Assembly: GCA_963978545.1 (NCBI GenBank)
Contig: OZ021722.1
Span: forward strand, 11,933,401-11,997,400
DNA length: 64,000 nt
Direction of reading: 5' to 3'
Origin: Linyphia triangularis
Lineage: Eukaryota > Arthropoda > Arachnida > Araneae > Linyphiidae
This document shows positions 44,586-57,639 of the stretch, one piece after another. A program made the translations under genes and the position numbers. Within the stretch, counting starts at the first letter, position 1; each line of letters begins with the position of its first letter. The notes under the pieces were generated by a model. That model was not told the origin of the DNA, ran no database searches, and saw only the letters and a program-made list of their open reading frames with translations.

Positions 44586-45486
44586 TTAACTAGTGCAATT
44601 CTCATGAAAATTACTCATGGTTTTTCTATACTTTTAATGTTTTTACTAGTAGTTTTATTTTTATAATGATAGTTAAATCGACTACTTCCGAAAAAGACTC
44701 GTCTTTTCAAGAAAAGTTACAAAACAAAAGTGAATATTTTGATGATCACTATAAAAGACTGAAAATTCTAAAATCTTTATATTTAGAATTATTTTTCAGA
44801 AAATGTTTTATGCTTTGAAACTTGAAGAACTATTTTAAATTTTCAACTGTTAAAAAATATTTTTACTAAAAATTAAAAAAAAACTTCAAAATTTTGATAT
44901 TTCTTAAATTTGATACATCTAAAAAAAATATATATATATTTTTTTTTTTTTTAAATCATTTCATTTTTGCATAAAATTGCTTCGTATAATTCATATCAAA
45001 AATTGTCTTCATGATTTCTCAATAAAGTAATTAGAAAAAAATTTTAAAAATTTTTTTGTGCAAAAACTGCATAAAATGCATAGTATGCTATGTTCCAAAA
45101 ACTTCTTTAAAAAAAAGTTAAATAAAAAACATAATTCCAAAAGACAAATTGAAGAAATATATATGAAAAATAATTGTGGAAAGTTTTATAGATTTATAAC
45201 GAGTAGTTTTTAAGTTATATCAATTTAAACTCAAAAAGGGGACAAAAAGCCGTCACTGAGAAAAACAGTTTCAAAGTTTTAAGATATCATGTCTGAGGTA
45301 CAGTTGCCATGTAACAAAAATTTAAATATTTCAAGTTTTACTAATGATAGAAACAAAATTTTCATGCCATTTTATTTAAAAATATTTGTATTATTTTTAC
45401 AATAATAATATATTTTTTTATTATTTTTTTTTTTTTGTTGAGAATTTTAAAAATTTTGAGTTCCAGACCCCCTTCTTAAACAATGT
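44586..45486. other. Very AT-rich non-coding DNA
   Basis: Nothing recognised. Confidence 0.55.
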
Positions 45487-45694
45487 ACATCGTGGGAAAT
45501 CAGGGAACTTTCTGATTCTGTAAAAAATCGGGCAAATTTCGTTAAAATCAGGGAATTTTTCTATTGCTTTGAAAGTGCGTTTCCCTGTTCATTCATATTT
45601 TGCTGCCATTTTCCCGGATAGTTGTTGTAATTGTTAAAATTCTCCTGTTACGGAATAATTTGAACTTTTCATTACTGCCAAAACTATTTAAAAA
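45487..45694. mobile_element. CAGGGTGGCCAC family, 5'-half copy E
   Basis: Matches the first half of the family from the GGAAATCAGGGA segment to CTGCCAAAACTATTT, then stops where copy D begins. The expected second half is absent on the far side of D, so E was truncated or replaced and not simply interrupted. Confidence 0.65.
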
Positions 45695-46124
45695 CAGAGT
45701 GGCCATATAACTTGAAAATCAGGGAAATGTTAAGGGAGCTTTTGGATTCTGGAAAAAACCAGAGAAATGTCAGGGATTTTTTTTTTTTAAATTTCACAAA
45801 ATTCAGTGAATTTTTTTTGTTTTTTTGTTCTGAAGGCACGTTTCTCCGTTCATCCATATTTTGGCGCCATTTTCCCGGATAATTGTGGTAATCGTTAAAA
45901 GCGTAATGTTACGGAATAATTTAAACTTTTCATTTCCGTCAAAACTATTTTGAAAAAATTGACATGTCTCTTAGCATACATGTTCTTATTTGATCAGGGC
46001 GTCTCTACTGGAAAATTTGGGGAAATTTGAAAAGAAGTTTGCTGTAAAACCGGTTTTTTTGTTGTTGTTATTTTTAGAAATCTATCATGGAAATTTTTTT
46101 TCTCGGAATTTTGGGACCACCCTG
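45695..46124. mobile_element. TIR element, CAGGGTGGCCAC family, copy D
   Basis: Ends CAGAGTGGCCAT and GGGACCACCCTG. Complete set of internal landmarks including GGCACGTTTCTCCGTTCATC and TTTTGGCGCCATTTTCCCGG. It starts precisely where copy E breaks off. Confidence 0.75.
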
Positions 46125-48119
46125 TATTATTTTGCTTCTGCATTATAATAAGAAATAATTAAGAAAATTAGAAACGTTTTTGATGCAGGAATGTAGCCTT
46201 GCAATTTTCCAACTTGAGCCTTTTTCGTAATACTTGATTAAGTTAGAAGGATTTTTCTTAAATAATTTCATTACAATCATCACACATTACTAAGATAGCT
46301 CTCTCCCCCCCCCCCCCATTTTTAAAAATAAACTTTGAAGGTAAGGCAACACGAAACCATTTTGCCGTTTTTTAATTTTTTTCCCTTTGGTTCTAGCTTT
46401 TTCGCTAAAGAAATTTTGTGCACATTCAATACTGGGCCATACTTTAATTTAATAGCGGTTTTAATATTTTTCTATAAAGTAAAAATGGTAGTGACGATTT
46501 GAAAAAAAAATTTAATGTTCAAAAAAGTTTCTTTTTTGTATGTTGATGAAACATATTTTTTAGAAGTTCTCAGTGTCTATGTTTTCATATATATTTTTTT
46601 TTTCCTGGTATTTCAAAATTTAATTTAAACGCGACATTAAATAAGTATTTGATTTAGAGAAAATAGGACACATCAACAAAGGTCCATTTCTAATTAACTT
46701 AAAAAGTTAATAATCGTAGCACACTGACTCAAGTCACTGTCATTTCCAAATTCCGCAAAAAAAAAATCCTCTGAAATATAAAAACGACCATGTATGACTT
46801 TTAAAAACTCCTAAAGTTAAAAAAAACATAAAAATACATTAAAAAAAAGAAAAAGCAACCGTAATACACTTACAATTCGAAAAACAAACAAAAAATTCGA
46901 CTCAATAAAAGCAAAACGAAGGCGAATGGGAGACAGAAGTAAGTGGAAGTTGAAGTTCTTTTTTCTCAACACGCATAATTACCGCAACACCACAGGTAGC
47001 AAGAAAAGTATATTTTGAAATTTTTTTGCAACTCCCTTAATACTAATGCATGGTTATGCTTCGCTGAATATATGGGATAATGAAATGATTTTTTTCCCAC
47101 TCTTTTTCCTATCCAGAAGAAAAAAGTTTTTTTTTTTTTTTTTTTTTAATAGTCTGCGTGGGACGAAGACGAAAATTTCGAATGATTCTTTCATTCGATT
47201 CCATTTAAGTTTATTTATAATCTGTGTATATTTTATTCATAGGGGTTCTTTATAATTACAATTTCATTGATGAAACTGGCTTGAAATTGTCATCATAAAC
47301 ATGCTGTATAAAGTATCTAGTTTTGCTTTATTATGTTGTTTTCTTCTTTCTACAAGACAAAAATGCTTTGTCGTTAAAAGTATTTTGTTCGAATGAAGGT
47401 TTTTTAAAATTGCACTTTGGATTGATGATGCTATATTAAAATTTCCATTTAAATACAATGCAGATATATTTAGTTGGTTTTTAAAAAATAATATATATTC
47501 TTGTAAAAAGGTAATTTTATTATTATTATTATATTTAAAAACTTGTTACATATTTTATTAAAAAGTGACATCATGTTTTATTAATTTGAGAACCACTTCT
47601 AAGCAGACACATTTAACTATTTTTTTACGTTAGACAGTCAACTACAAATCATTTCAAAAATTGATTTTTTTTTCCCCTTCCTTTTTTCGATAATTTATTA
47701 TGTTTTTAAAAGTTTAGTAATTTCACCGATGCTTTTTTAAACTTTTGGAGGGATTTAAGTTTGAAACATTTCAAGAATATTAGAAATACCAGCCTCTATT
47801 GTCATGTGAGATAAAAACTATTTCTTTTAGAAAGTAGAAATTCGCTGCTTTAAGTTGTATTTGGATTTGAATCAGACCCAAATTTATATCGATGCTTCTT
47901 TTAAAGCAGTTATAATGTTGAAGATGGTGTTACCATTTTCAATGAAAGAAGGGTTCATTACTAAAGGGCCTTTCTTGTATTTGTAACAAGTTTTGTTCGA
48001 AATTCAGATTTTTTTTGTTTTTTACGCTAATGAAAAAAAAAAGAAACTGCACCAAATAGTTGAAAATAATTCAAAAATATTAAAAGATCTGCTGTTTATT
48101 CACAATCTTTAGAAAATCC
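46125..48119. other. AT-rich non-coding DNA
   Basis: No gene recognised. C run at 46304-46314, T run at 47127-47147, (TTA)n near 47518-47531. Confidence 0.5.
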
Positions 48120-48551
48120 GGCGCACTTCCATTAGACGGGTACCAGGTAAAAAATCGCCAAATTGCAACAATAAATCATCCTTAACTAATAACCTTCAAA
48201 TCAGGGCCGTAGACTGGGAGTGGAGTGTGGGGGGGGGGGGAAGCTACGGACACCCCCACCCTCCCGAAATTGTGGGAAGTCTGGTTTCACTATTTCCCCT
48301 TATTTTTGTGTGTGTGTAACTCGTGTGTATTTAATCAAATCTTCACCCATACCCCCCCTCCCCCCCAAAAAAAAAATCCTGGCTACGGGCTTGCTTCAAA
48401 TCTTTTATGATTCCAAATAACAAACCTTTATGAGGTTGCTTTAGCAACACTATAACAAACTATAAACATTTTGGTTTGGGCGATACATTTACGCGTCATT
48501 TAATTTATAAGCATTTAGGTCTTACGACAACTCCACTAACGGAAGAATACC
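48120..48551. mobile_element. TIR element, GTTAGACGGGTACCAG family, copy 2 (interrupted)
   Basis: Reverse-complement relative of 20431-20694. ATTAGACGGGTACCAGG lies at the left with TCGCCAAAT following, and CTAACGGAAGAATACC at the right. It is interrupted by the 192-bp hAT-like MITE at 48202-48393. Confidence 0.65.
48202..48393. mobile_element. hAT MITE with exact 8-bp duplication, nested
   Basis: Ends CAGGGCCGTAGACTGGGA and, inverted, CAAGCCCGTAGCCAGGA. The octamer CTTCAAAT is exact at 48194-48201 and 48394-48401, the standard hAT duplication. A G(13) run, a C-rich tract and an A run lie inside; the frames crossing it are not genes. It anchors the family of the copies at 2753 and 16169. Confidence 0.9.
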
Positions 48552-50356
48552 AAAAATCCCATTTGGTAACACAAAAAAAAAAGTTATTTGCCAGCAGATT
48601 TATGAGGAGAAAATAAACTTCAATAATTATTGATTTAAGTTTTTAGGAGATAAGATTTTGTAACCGAATGAATCTATAAAGTCGTCCACTAATTAAAGAC
48701 AATTACTTAAAATTTCAGTCGGCAACAAATATTTCCCAGACTGACTGGTTTCGTAACTCCACATTATTTTTGAAGTTCCACGTTGATTAATCGGAACAAT
48801 TTAGTTTGATTTTCAAAAAAATGTTATAGGCATTCTTATTAGATGGTAGTACGACATCTAGTTCAGTGTAAACACAGCATCCTAGACGACAGCAATTAGT
48901 AAAAATCCAAACAGAAATTCTTCCGATTAGAACAATTTTCCCATTGTGTGTAAATAGTTAGATCCCAAAACTAACCAAATCTCACATTCTCCTGCCATTA
49001 ATTCTGTCATGGAATCTCCTCCATAACACACGCCTCTTACAATCGAATGCCTTCTTGTTTCTTTTCCTTGGCAATCTACCAGCCACAGTTCCCATTGCAT
49101 TACCACAATTTGGCTTGTTTTTAACTCTGGTCGCCAATCATTGTCGCCCTTGTAAATGGCCACGTTATTTTGAACGCACGTCCGTTTCTGGGGCGTTTTT
49201 CATTTGGCGATTTGTTTGTTTGTGACGGGGGTTCACTTGGTGAGAACTTGTCTCATAATGCAGATTACCCCCGGCAAGAGTTGGCGGCCAGAGATAAGAG
49301 ATCTTGGCAAAGGGTTGGTGTTTGGATTAATTGCTTCGAAACGGGTCTTAAAAACAATTTCGACGAAAGAGGGGGGGAAGGCGGATCTTTTGTTTCGTTT
49401 CAGCAGTTGTTTTTGTTCCTCAAATTGGTCTTCTTTAATTATGTTTGATGTGATTAATTTGATGAGGTTTTTAGAACGTGACATATTTTTTTTATTATTT
49501 TTTTTTTTGTGTAGGGGGGGGGGGGGGGGGGATTTTGATTTTAAGATAAAAAGTAGACTAAAAAAAATTTCTGACGTATCTTAATTTATGAGAAAACATT
49601 ATTCTACTACGTTCTTACAATGGAAAGCGTCAAGACAATCGGCCATTCTGGAAGTATTAGGAAAATTGTGAAAAAATTTCAGTTTTCAAAAGAATTTAAT
49701 TTTTTTGTCTTTCAAAAGTAAATAATGAAGAGAAATTTCACAAGTGTGTAACATAACGTTTACCAATCAACTGGTAACTCGTCTTATAAATTATCTTCAC
49801 TGCAAAGTTTTGTTTCTATTTAGATAAAATTTTAAAGAATCGTCTTTTTTGAGATTTTTTTAACTTGAATACATTAAAAAATATATATTTATATAATCGT
49901 ATTCAATTTTTGTTTGGTAAACTTTTTCAAATTTACTTTTCAATAGTGTACGTATGTAATATCGTAAAAGTATTTATGATCGGGAATTTTCAAAGATACT
50001 ACGCAAATTCAAAATATATTTGCTCTGAAGAAAATAATCTTATGCTCACGGACAAAGTAGTCAAAATTAAATAACATCTAATCTATAAATGTTGAATTAA
50101 TAGTACTCAAAAGAAGCTCTTTCTGGTCTTGTAAAGAATAAATAGCCGCTATACACAAGGAAGTTATATTTTTTCATTTATTCATTGTTTATTAGTAATA
50201 ACTGCACTTCAGACTTTAATCCTACTTATATCCTAATCCTATATTTCTTGTTAAAGGCAAAATTTACATTGCCTTTCGAGAAGTTGCTTTCCAATATACC
50301 ATATTAGGAAAAGTTAGCGTCTCACGACATGTTTGAAAATGTTCGAACATCATCCA
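48552..50356. other. Non-coding DNA with G(18) run
   Basis: No gene recognised. A GC-richer stretch spans about 48930-49400, with overlapping frames on both strands and no domain. A G run of 18 lies at 49514-49531. Confidence 0.45.
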
Positions 50357-50731
50357 CAGGGTTTGCACAGTCCTTAAAAGTCCTTAAAAAAGCTTTTTAT
50401 ATACATCCTTATAAAGTCCTTATTTTTCATCTTGGGTCCTTAATTTCTTTCTTTTTTTTTTTTTAATTTTTCCCAGACACACTTCACATCTTTTTAAATG
50501 AAGTGTGGGCTGGAAAAAAAAGACCCCCAAGCTATAAATAAAATTCGATTTAAATACTATTCAAATTATTTGACAGTTTTGATTCCTTTAACATAGTTTT
50601 TTAATTTATGTGTAAGAAAAGCCATGAGTTTTTGTCGCTATAAAATTACAAGAGGTCCTTAACAAATTGAAAAGGCCATTAAAAAGTCCTTAAAAACTAC
50701 TTACTCTTTACTAATCAAAAGCTGAACCCTG
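50357..50731. mobile_element. TIR element, CAGGGTTCCCAC family, copy 4
   Basis: Ends CAGGGTTTGCAC and GCTGAACCCTG. Flanking pentamers ATCCA and AGCCA agree at four of five. The interior has the family's AGTCCTTAAAAGTCCTTAAA and AGGTCCTTAACAAATTGAAA words. Confidence 0.7.
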
Positions 50732-50778
50732 AGCCAGTATATTCGTTTTTGTCTGAAATATCTCGCAATGTATAAAGG

Positions 50779-50963
50779 TTGGTTGGTTGGTTGTATTCAG
50801 ATTATCTGGCGCCGTCAGCAACACGAGGGCTATAATGCGCCGAAACATTTCGTCATTAGACAAGCCAACATACATTTACAAACACCCATGCCAACACGGG
50901 ACTCGAACCCGCAACCTCGCGGTCCAGAAGCTAGCACGCTAACCACTATACCGTTTGGTCGGC
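50779..50963 (-). mobile_element. tRNA-derived SINE, copy 3 (full length)
   Basis: Minus-strand copy of the 12109 family, head GCCGACCAAACGGTATAGTG, B box GGTTCGAGTCCC, tail (CCAA)n. Exact target duplication CGCAATGTATAAAGG (left 50764-50778, right 50963-50977, sharing a base with the head). Copies on both strands show independent insertions. Confidence 0.92.
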
Positions 50964-50984
50964 GCAATGTATAAAGGAGGGATC

Positions 50985-51085
50985 TACAAGGGTATACTGG
51001 GACATAAAATTGGCCCGGTAAAATCCCATAAAATTGGCCGGCATAAGATATATGCCGTCCCAAATTCTCAAAGTAATCATTAATT
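50985..51085 (+). repeat. Interspersed repeat R3, copy 2
   Basis: Plus-strand match to the complement of 38790-38890. It lies within 25 bp of the SINE and has GGACATAAAATTGG followed by CCCATAAAATTGGCC, a small internal duplication. Confidence 0.55.
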
Positions 51086-52800
51086 GAATAAAGTTTTAAT
51101 AATTATTGCTAATAATAAAATAATTTCAATAATCAATTGGTTTTAATTATTAATAAATTTATAATTTAATTATTTATATGCAATAATCAATTTCAATAAT
51201 TTGTTTTGTTTATTAATTTTTTAATATTTGAATTGTTTTAATAATTAGTTTAATTAAATCACATTTTCTCTGTCTTTAGTATTTATTGCTGCTTTGAGTT
51301 AACTTGGTTTCCATAAACCATTTATATATTTAACTTTAAAACTTATAAATAAATAAAAACTCATAATATGGTAACATATAATTCTTAGTGCATCTATTTG
51401 CTAAGTAGAACATATTCTATAAAATTAATGTGACATTTTAAGCAATTTGTTAATATGCAAACTATATCTCTGAAATTAATGTACTAGTTAATAGTTCTGG
51501 TGGAGGTGATTGGGATTAGAATCCATAGGGCTTTAAAATATATATTTAGGAGGGAAACTACTTGTATTGGTAAAAAAAAAAAAGCTAGAAAAAAAGAACA
51601 CCTGTACCGGACTGACCCATTTTTTATAGATACTGTCCGGCAGTGATTACACCGAATAACCTTATGGCCAGTACCTGGCTCCTGGGGATCTAAATTCACT
51701 CTAAAAAATGTCTAGATGGCGCTATATGATCTGAAGCAATTGTAGAACACTCATTCAGGAAACTACATCGGAAGGTCAAAATGCACCTTTAGTTCAACTC
51801 CCTTTTCATTCGTGTTCTAAGAAGGGCAATATTCGAAACAAATTACTCTGACCTTAATTTTGAACTTGTCCTATTCCTGGTACTATAAGTTGGCAATTAT
51901 TTAAGGCATATGGAAGTTGTAGCTATTATTTGGCTGAACTTTCGGGATTTTGTTGCATAGTTGTGTACCTTTAAAAAAAAAAGTACATAGTGAATGTATT
52001 CAGTATTGAGAAACGTGCCAGGAACCAAATGAAGAGTCATTTGCGACAATGCTGGGTATTATTCAATGTTTGAGATAATTCAGGAAAAATAATACATCTG
52101 GTAACTTTGATCGTTCTGACATTGAAAATTACGATTTCTAACTATGTAAATAACTAATTTTGATATTTTTTTTTAATGTTGATTATTCTTGTTGTTTAAA
52201 ATACAGAACTGTACTTAAAATGTGACCCTAATATTCGAGAAAAAGAACACAATAAATCACGTTTATTTGTTATCATGTAATTGCCTACATTTCAATACAT
52301 ACGTATTTTTTAAAATTTGTACTCATATTTCATCACTTCAGTACAACTTTTAAAGTTAGCTAATGGGAAGAACGTTTTAGGTCAATTTTTTGTGAAAGTA
52401 GAGTTTTGTGTGTTGCATATTAGTGGTATTTAACAACTATGGTAAGTAAAGTGGAAAAACGAAACTGCTAAACGTTTCAATGTGTTTCTTTTCTTTACGT
52501 TTTCAAACATTTTAATTGGATTGGAATCACTACCAATTAACTTTAAACCGTCCTAGTTTACAATTGGTGAATACCAAGTATGGTATGATATATTTATATC
52601 TGCTTTTGCAATGTTAAAACGTAAATTGCAAAGCAGAATAAATGCTTGCGAAGCTTTAACAACGTGTGATTCACAATGCGTAGCATATTTTCTAATTAAC
52701 GATATCATAAACTAGAGCACCAGTAATGGTATTTCCACTTTTCATGTAGACTGTTAGATTAGTGGCTCACATCAACCCTAACATAACAACATCATACGAA
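51086..52800. other. AT-rich non-coding DNA
   Basis: Nothing recognised. Confidence 0.55.
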
Positions 52801-53230
52801 AACAAAGAACAAGCACAGACCTTGTCTTTACATCCACCTGGGAATGCAGCAAATGGGAAAAAAAAAGTCTGGCATCCTCCCCCCCTTGTGAATCTGGCTG
52901 GTGACCCCCTTGTCATGTGCCTATGACCTCCAGGCCCAGGGAAAGTTATCTCTACCTCCCCCCCTACCCCATCCCTTCTACGTTTTATTACCGTTCGTCA
53001 AGTAAAAAAACAAGGTATGGATGGGGAATAGAAACCTCTATAGGTGCAGTGGGGGGATATGTCGCCCCCTAATCCCCTTCCTGATTGGTGGAAATGTCAG
53101 CTGGAGGCGGCAGGGAGAGGTGTGCAAGTTTGGTTTATGCCACCAGGTTGGGGCTGCTCTGCCTGCTCAATATTTGCAGGAACTGTCTGCATATGGAAGT
53201 AGCGTTTTCGTGTATTTTTGTGTGCAATGC
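52801..53230. other. GC-richer unique island
   Basis: Balanced composition with C runs near 52878-52884 and 52957-52963. The 91-codon frame at 53021-53296 has no recognised domain. Candidate regulatory element or exon-like sequence; undecided. Confidence 0.3.
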
Positions 53231-56200
53231 GTTTTGCTTTTACTTGGACTAAATTCTGCTTTGGATATTGGACTAAATTCAGCTTTGGATGTTTGAACTA
53301 AGCTCTATTGCGTTGAGGTTCTTGGCTTTAAAGGTGAGTTGAGTTTTGATGGTTTTGTCTGTAGGGGTCGTTTTTGGAAATTATTGAGGTACTGGTTGAT
53401 AGAAACGGTACTTTAATAGTTTGAATATTCTTGTGGTACTAGTGGGATAAAAGGTTGCATTCAATAGTACAAAAACTCTTATGATTATTGGATGACCGCA
53501 TTTTTTGGTACTTAGCAATTTTGTGTTTACAAGTGTCCTATTGAAATACTCTTCAATAATCGAAGATGGTCTAATCTAAAGAATTTGGAGAATGTTTTAG
53601 ACTTTTTTACCTGAACCGACATGTATGTGCTAGACATTTTAGTGCTAGTTTGAAGAACTTAAATATGTGTACATTGGATGAAAGAAGGGTCAGAGAGAAT
53701 TTGGTTCAGTTGTTTATCAAACAGGGCGATTTCAAATGTTCAGAGTGCAAATACGGGGGACAGGCGAGGTCATGCATATAAGTTATTTAAATCGCATTTT
53801 ATCTGGAAGAGTATAAAATATCACTTTTATAATATAATGAAACTATCCGCCTGACCACTTCGTTAATTTTATTGGAGTATTGTACAACTACTACAACCTA
53901 GATTGGTCTTGTACCTTTGGTTAGTCGTTATTTTTTGTATTTTTATTAACTTGATGAAACTTTTAATATTTTTGTTATTTGGTAAATAGAATATATGTGG
54001 GCAAGTTAATTTTTTTTTTTGTGCCACATTTAATGTTTCTTTATTTCTTAGTACATAAAACGTACATAAGTAAAGTTTCATTTTTACGGGTTAAACTATA
54101 CTGTTCTTAATGCAATTATAAATGCTAAAATAATTGTTTGTTACTTAATTGTCGTGTTTCTTGTACTCATTTTAAATGTATAGAATATATTATGCATTTT
54201 GAACCATGATTTTATGTCAGCTGATTTTATTCAAACGATGAAAGCCTTTAACCTTTCTTTAAGAATATAATTAATTAAATTTTTAACGAGTTGTTTCAGA
54301 ATGGTTTTAACAGTGTTAGGTGTATCATAGACCGTTAGTTTATAATTAAATAAATAACAGTTTTATAATTATGCTGCTTAAGTAAAAAAAATCAACAACA
54401 ATCAGCTTGTAACTTAAGTCTATAGTCATTTAATAAGTGGCTTTATGACTTGCGACTTTTGTTGATGAGGTCTTACGACGTTGTCTTGAACTCTATCTAA
54501 TCTCTTTAACAGTCGATAATCATGCAATATTAAAGCAATGGTGTGTGTTTTATATTTAACTCGTCTCTAGTTAAAGGAGTCATTTCTTTTGATGCTCTCT
54601 GTAACCTTTCAAAATCAAAATGGGGTGATTTAATTTGTTTCAATAGGGTTATTCATCATTGGTCATTTACTGCCTATTCCCCATATAAAATATTCGGTTA
54701 ATTCTGAATCTAAGGTACAATCAAAATCTAATGTGTGTGTTTTAAAAAAAAAGAAGGAAAAAAAAAAAACGTAATTGTTTAATTGATTTAACCCATTAAA
54801 GAAGACTTTTAAATGGATAAACAGTTATTTTTTTGAAAACTTTTTGTCTTGTTTATTTCGATCATTTAAGGTATATTCTGAATTTTTCAGATTTTTTGGA
54901 AAATTATTTTTATGATTTTTAAAAACACTAAGTGGACTCGCAATTTATTAGCAATGAAAAAAAAAACTAAAATTTCATTTGGCAAGACTCGTTAATGGGT
55001 TAAAGACAAACGGAAAAACACATCATTTTGACCTTGCAGCCAATGTCATGACATCAAAAGTTCCATCAAAGGTAGAATATTATTACTATTTTAATTTTTA
55101 CAGCTATTTATCTTTGAATATTACTTTTAAATAATTATTCTGCTCTAAGAGTCCTTCCCTTACATGTCCATGAATTTATTCTTCATTTATAATCTCTTTG
55201 AGGAGGGGCGGTTTTTTGCAAAATATCCTAATAAATTATAATGCAACCCAAAAATGGTTTATCTTAGTCTTTCATAATTTTCAGTTCTATATTTAAGGCT
55301 TTTCATTGCAATTATTGTTTGAACTGGAGAGTTAGTATATACTTTGTGCCTAGATTGCATACATCGGTTACTTTGAATAATTGTGCATTTTTTTGTAGAG
55401 AAGGTGAAAGCTACGTTATTTTGATAAGAAGTGGTTTTTGAAGAGTATTTTTAGATCAGTTTCTTTAACATCAGAAGTTTTTTTTAAGTTTAATTATGGA
55501 ATTTAAATAACAGGCTCTATTTTTACTATGAATTCATAGATTGGAAATGTGAACATATATCACAATTTTATGTCACGTTTTCCGAAGCCCTCGTCGTTTT
55601 ATGTCCGTTATCTTTGTGGAAAATTTATTTTCAAATTATATTTATTTGAATCCTTTGCTTGTTGAAGATTGCGCTTGAAAATTTGAGGCAAGCATTATCT
55701 GCTCTAAACTCGTTTTATGATTAACTTACATTAATTTTTAGATGTTCATGTATTTAACTGTTTTTGCATCCGAAATACGTTGTCAACGATTTTTATAAAT
55801 AGAGTAACAAGATTATTGAATATTATTTGTATTTCAATGCAATTTGCAATGGAAGCGGAATTATGAAGTCAACGTAACTTATCTCTTTGTTATTTTGTGT
55901 TTTCTTGTAACCTTTGCAATTCAGCTAATATGACATCATTTTAATAAATATTCATTTAAAAACAGCAGTCCTGTACGCAATGACTAAATATGACGCAGAG
56001 CTTATTTATTTCTTAAACTGCTGATAGACAAACTGTCGGGAATTAATTGAACTTCGTTGCAACAATTTCGCATTGTTTTTTGCAGCCTTGATGATAATTC
56101 TTTATTTTATTATTTTTTAATGTAACATATCATATGCTACTTAAATATTTATTCAAATGTTTTAGTTGTTGAAGCATGCTATTTCATAATGACTTTATAA

Positions 56201-57227
56201 TCTTTCTCAATAGGTATCTGAGTATTACGTATATTATGACACTAATATATTCTACATAAGTATAGATATATTAAATGTTACACCATCTTACCAGCAACAT
56301 AAAGGTTTAATTGCCTCATTTTTACATTTGAGGTAACGAGAAAAACGTTTAGGAATTAATATTGCAACGATAAAAAAAATATTTTCCTTTGTCGTTAAAC
56401 TGAAACTTTGTTTGCGACAATTCCGTATGATAAATTCAGCATTTTCTTTCACTTCGAATAAGTTTTAACTAATTATGTACCTTGATAATAATGAGATATC
56501 ACTACCCTTTAAGGCTATTTTGAGTTACAAATCAAAACATAACAAAAATGGTTAAAATAATATTGTTTAAAATAAAGAAGACAAAATAATAAATCTTTAT
56601 TAAGCACTCTTGCTTTCCTTTGTCTTACGTTATAAATTTTGGTGGTTTTTCTTTCATACAAGGAGCAGAATATGATTTGAGTAATGCCAAAATAAGTTCC
56701 TTCTTTCTTCTATTAGTAAACTTCTCTCACTTACTAAATTTTTCTAAAACAATGTTTTATGCACTGTGTTAAATCTCCTCAACAGTGTACCTTGTCCAAA
56801 ATGTTGTACTTTGTCTTTGCTACTGAATTCTTTTGTCAATTTGTAATTACTTCGCTTTGTTTTTAGAAAAAAATAGTGGAGTGAAATATTATTTTCGATC
56901 GCTTTCCAAGCGGTAGACACTTTTTGCAACAATGCTGATTTAGTTTTATCTTAGTGGAGCACAAAATCTTTTTAGGGGAACTCAATTATTTAATTTACTT
57001 TTGCGTGATATAAATTGGAGGTGAACAATAAGCTTTTGTATCACAGCATTGAGTCACTCATTTTTCTTGTTAATTAGATACTTATTTCCATTGTTACGTA
57101 ATTGGTTTCATTGCATTGATTTACACAAAGCATTTTTTCCATGTTATTTTCAACTTGCATCACGCATTGATTTTCATAAAAGAAAAAGTCAGTTAAACGT
57201 TCATCTTTTCCAAACAAAACATCAGGT
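53231..57227. other. Long AT-rich non-coding stretch
   Basis: About 4 kb without any repeat, gene or GC island that I can recognise, the quietest part of the window. Short A runs lie at 54747-54768. Confidence 0.55.
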
Positions 57228-57639
57228 ATGCGAAACATCTTCAAGGCCAAAAAACACAACTTGACCAAAAATCCAAGAAACTCATGCCATCCGATACTCC
57301 TCGAAACCTCAAGAGGTGGTGTAGTAGGAACCGGTTTGTTCACCCCACCTCCCTGTCTGTTCATCCCTTGGCCCCACACCTATAAACTCCCCGCCTTGGT
57401 GGCAGAAATCTTAGAACAACAACAGACAACTTTATCTGGCAAGGGCAAGGGAGGGGCCCGCAGGTGTCTCGCCAACCAATCCCCAGCCTTCCTTTTGCCT
57501 TCAAGGTAACACGACCACATGCGAGGCCTCTCATGTTACACCCTCCCCGCGTGGTGTTGAAAGTGAATGTTTCCCACGAAGCCTTGCTTGTACGCCCACA
57601 AAGCCATCCTTTGTGCATTGTACAAAACGAGAGAGTTGA
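57228..57639. other. GC-richer unique island
   Basis: Balanced, run-free composition in an otherwise AT-rich neighbourhood. Frames of 85-101 codons exist on both strands, without recognised domains. The lack of homopolymers sets it apart from the other islands and makes a conserved element a reasonable guess. Confidence 0.35.
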
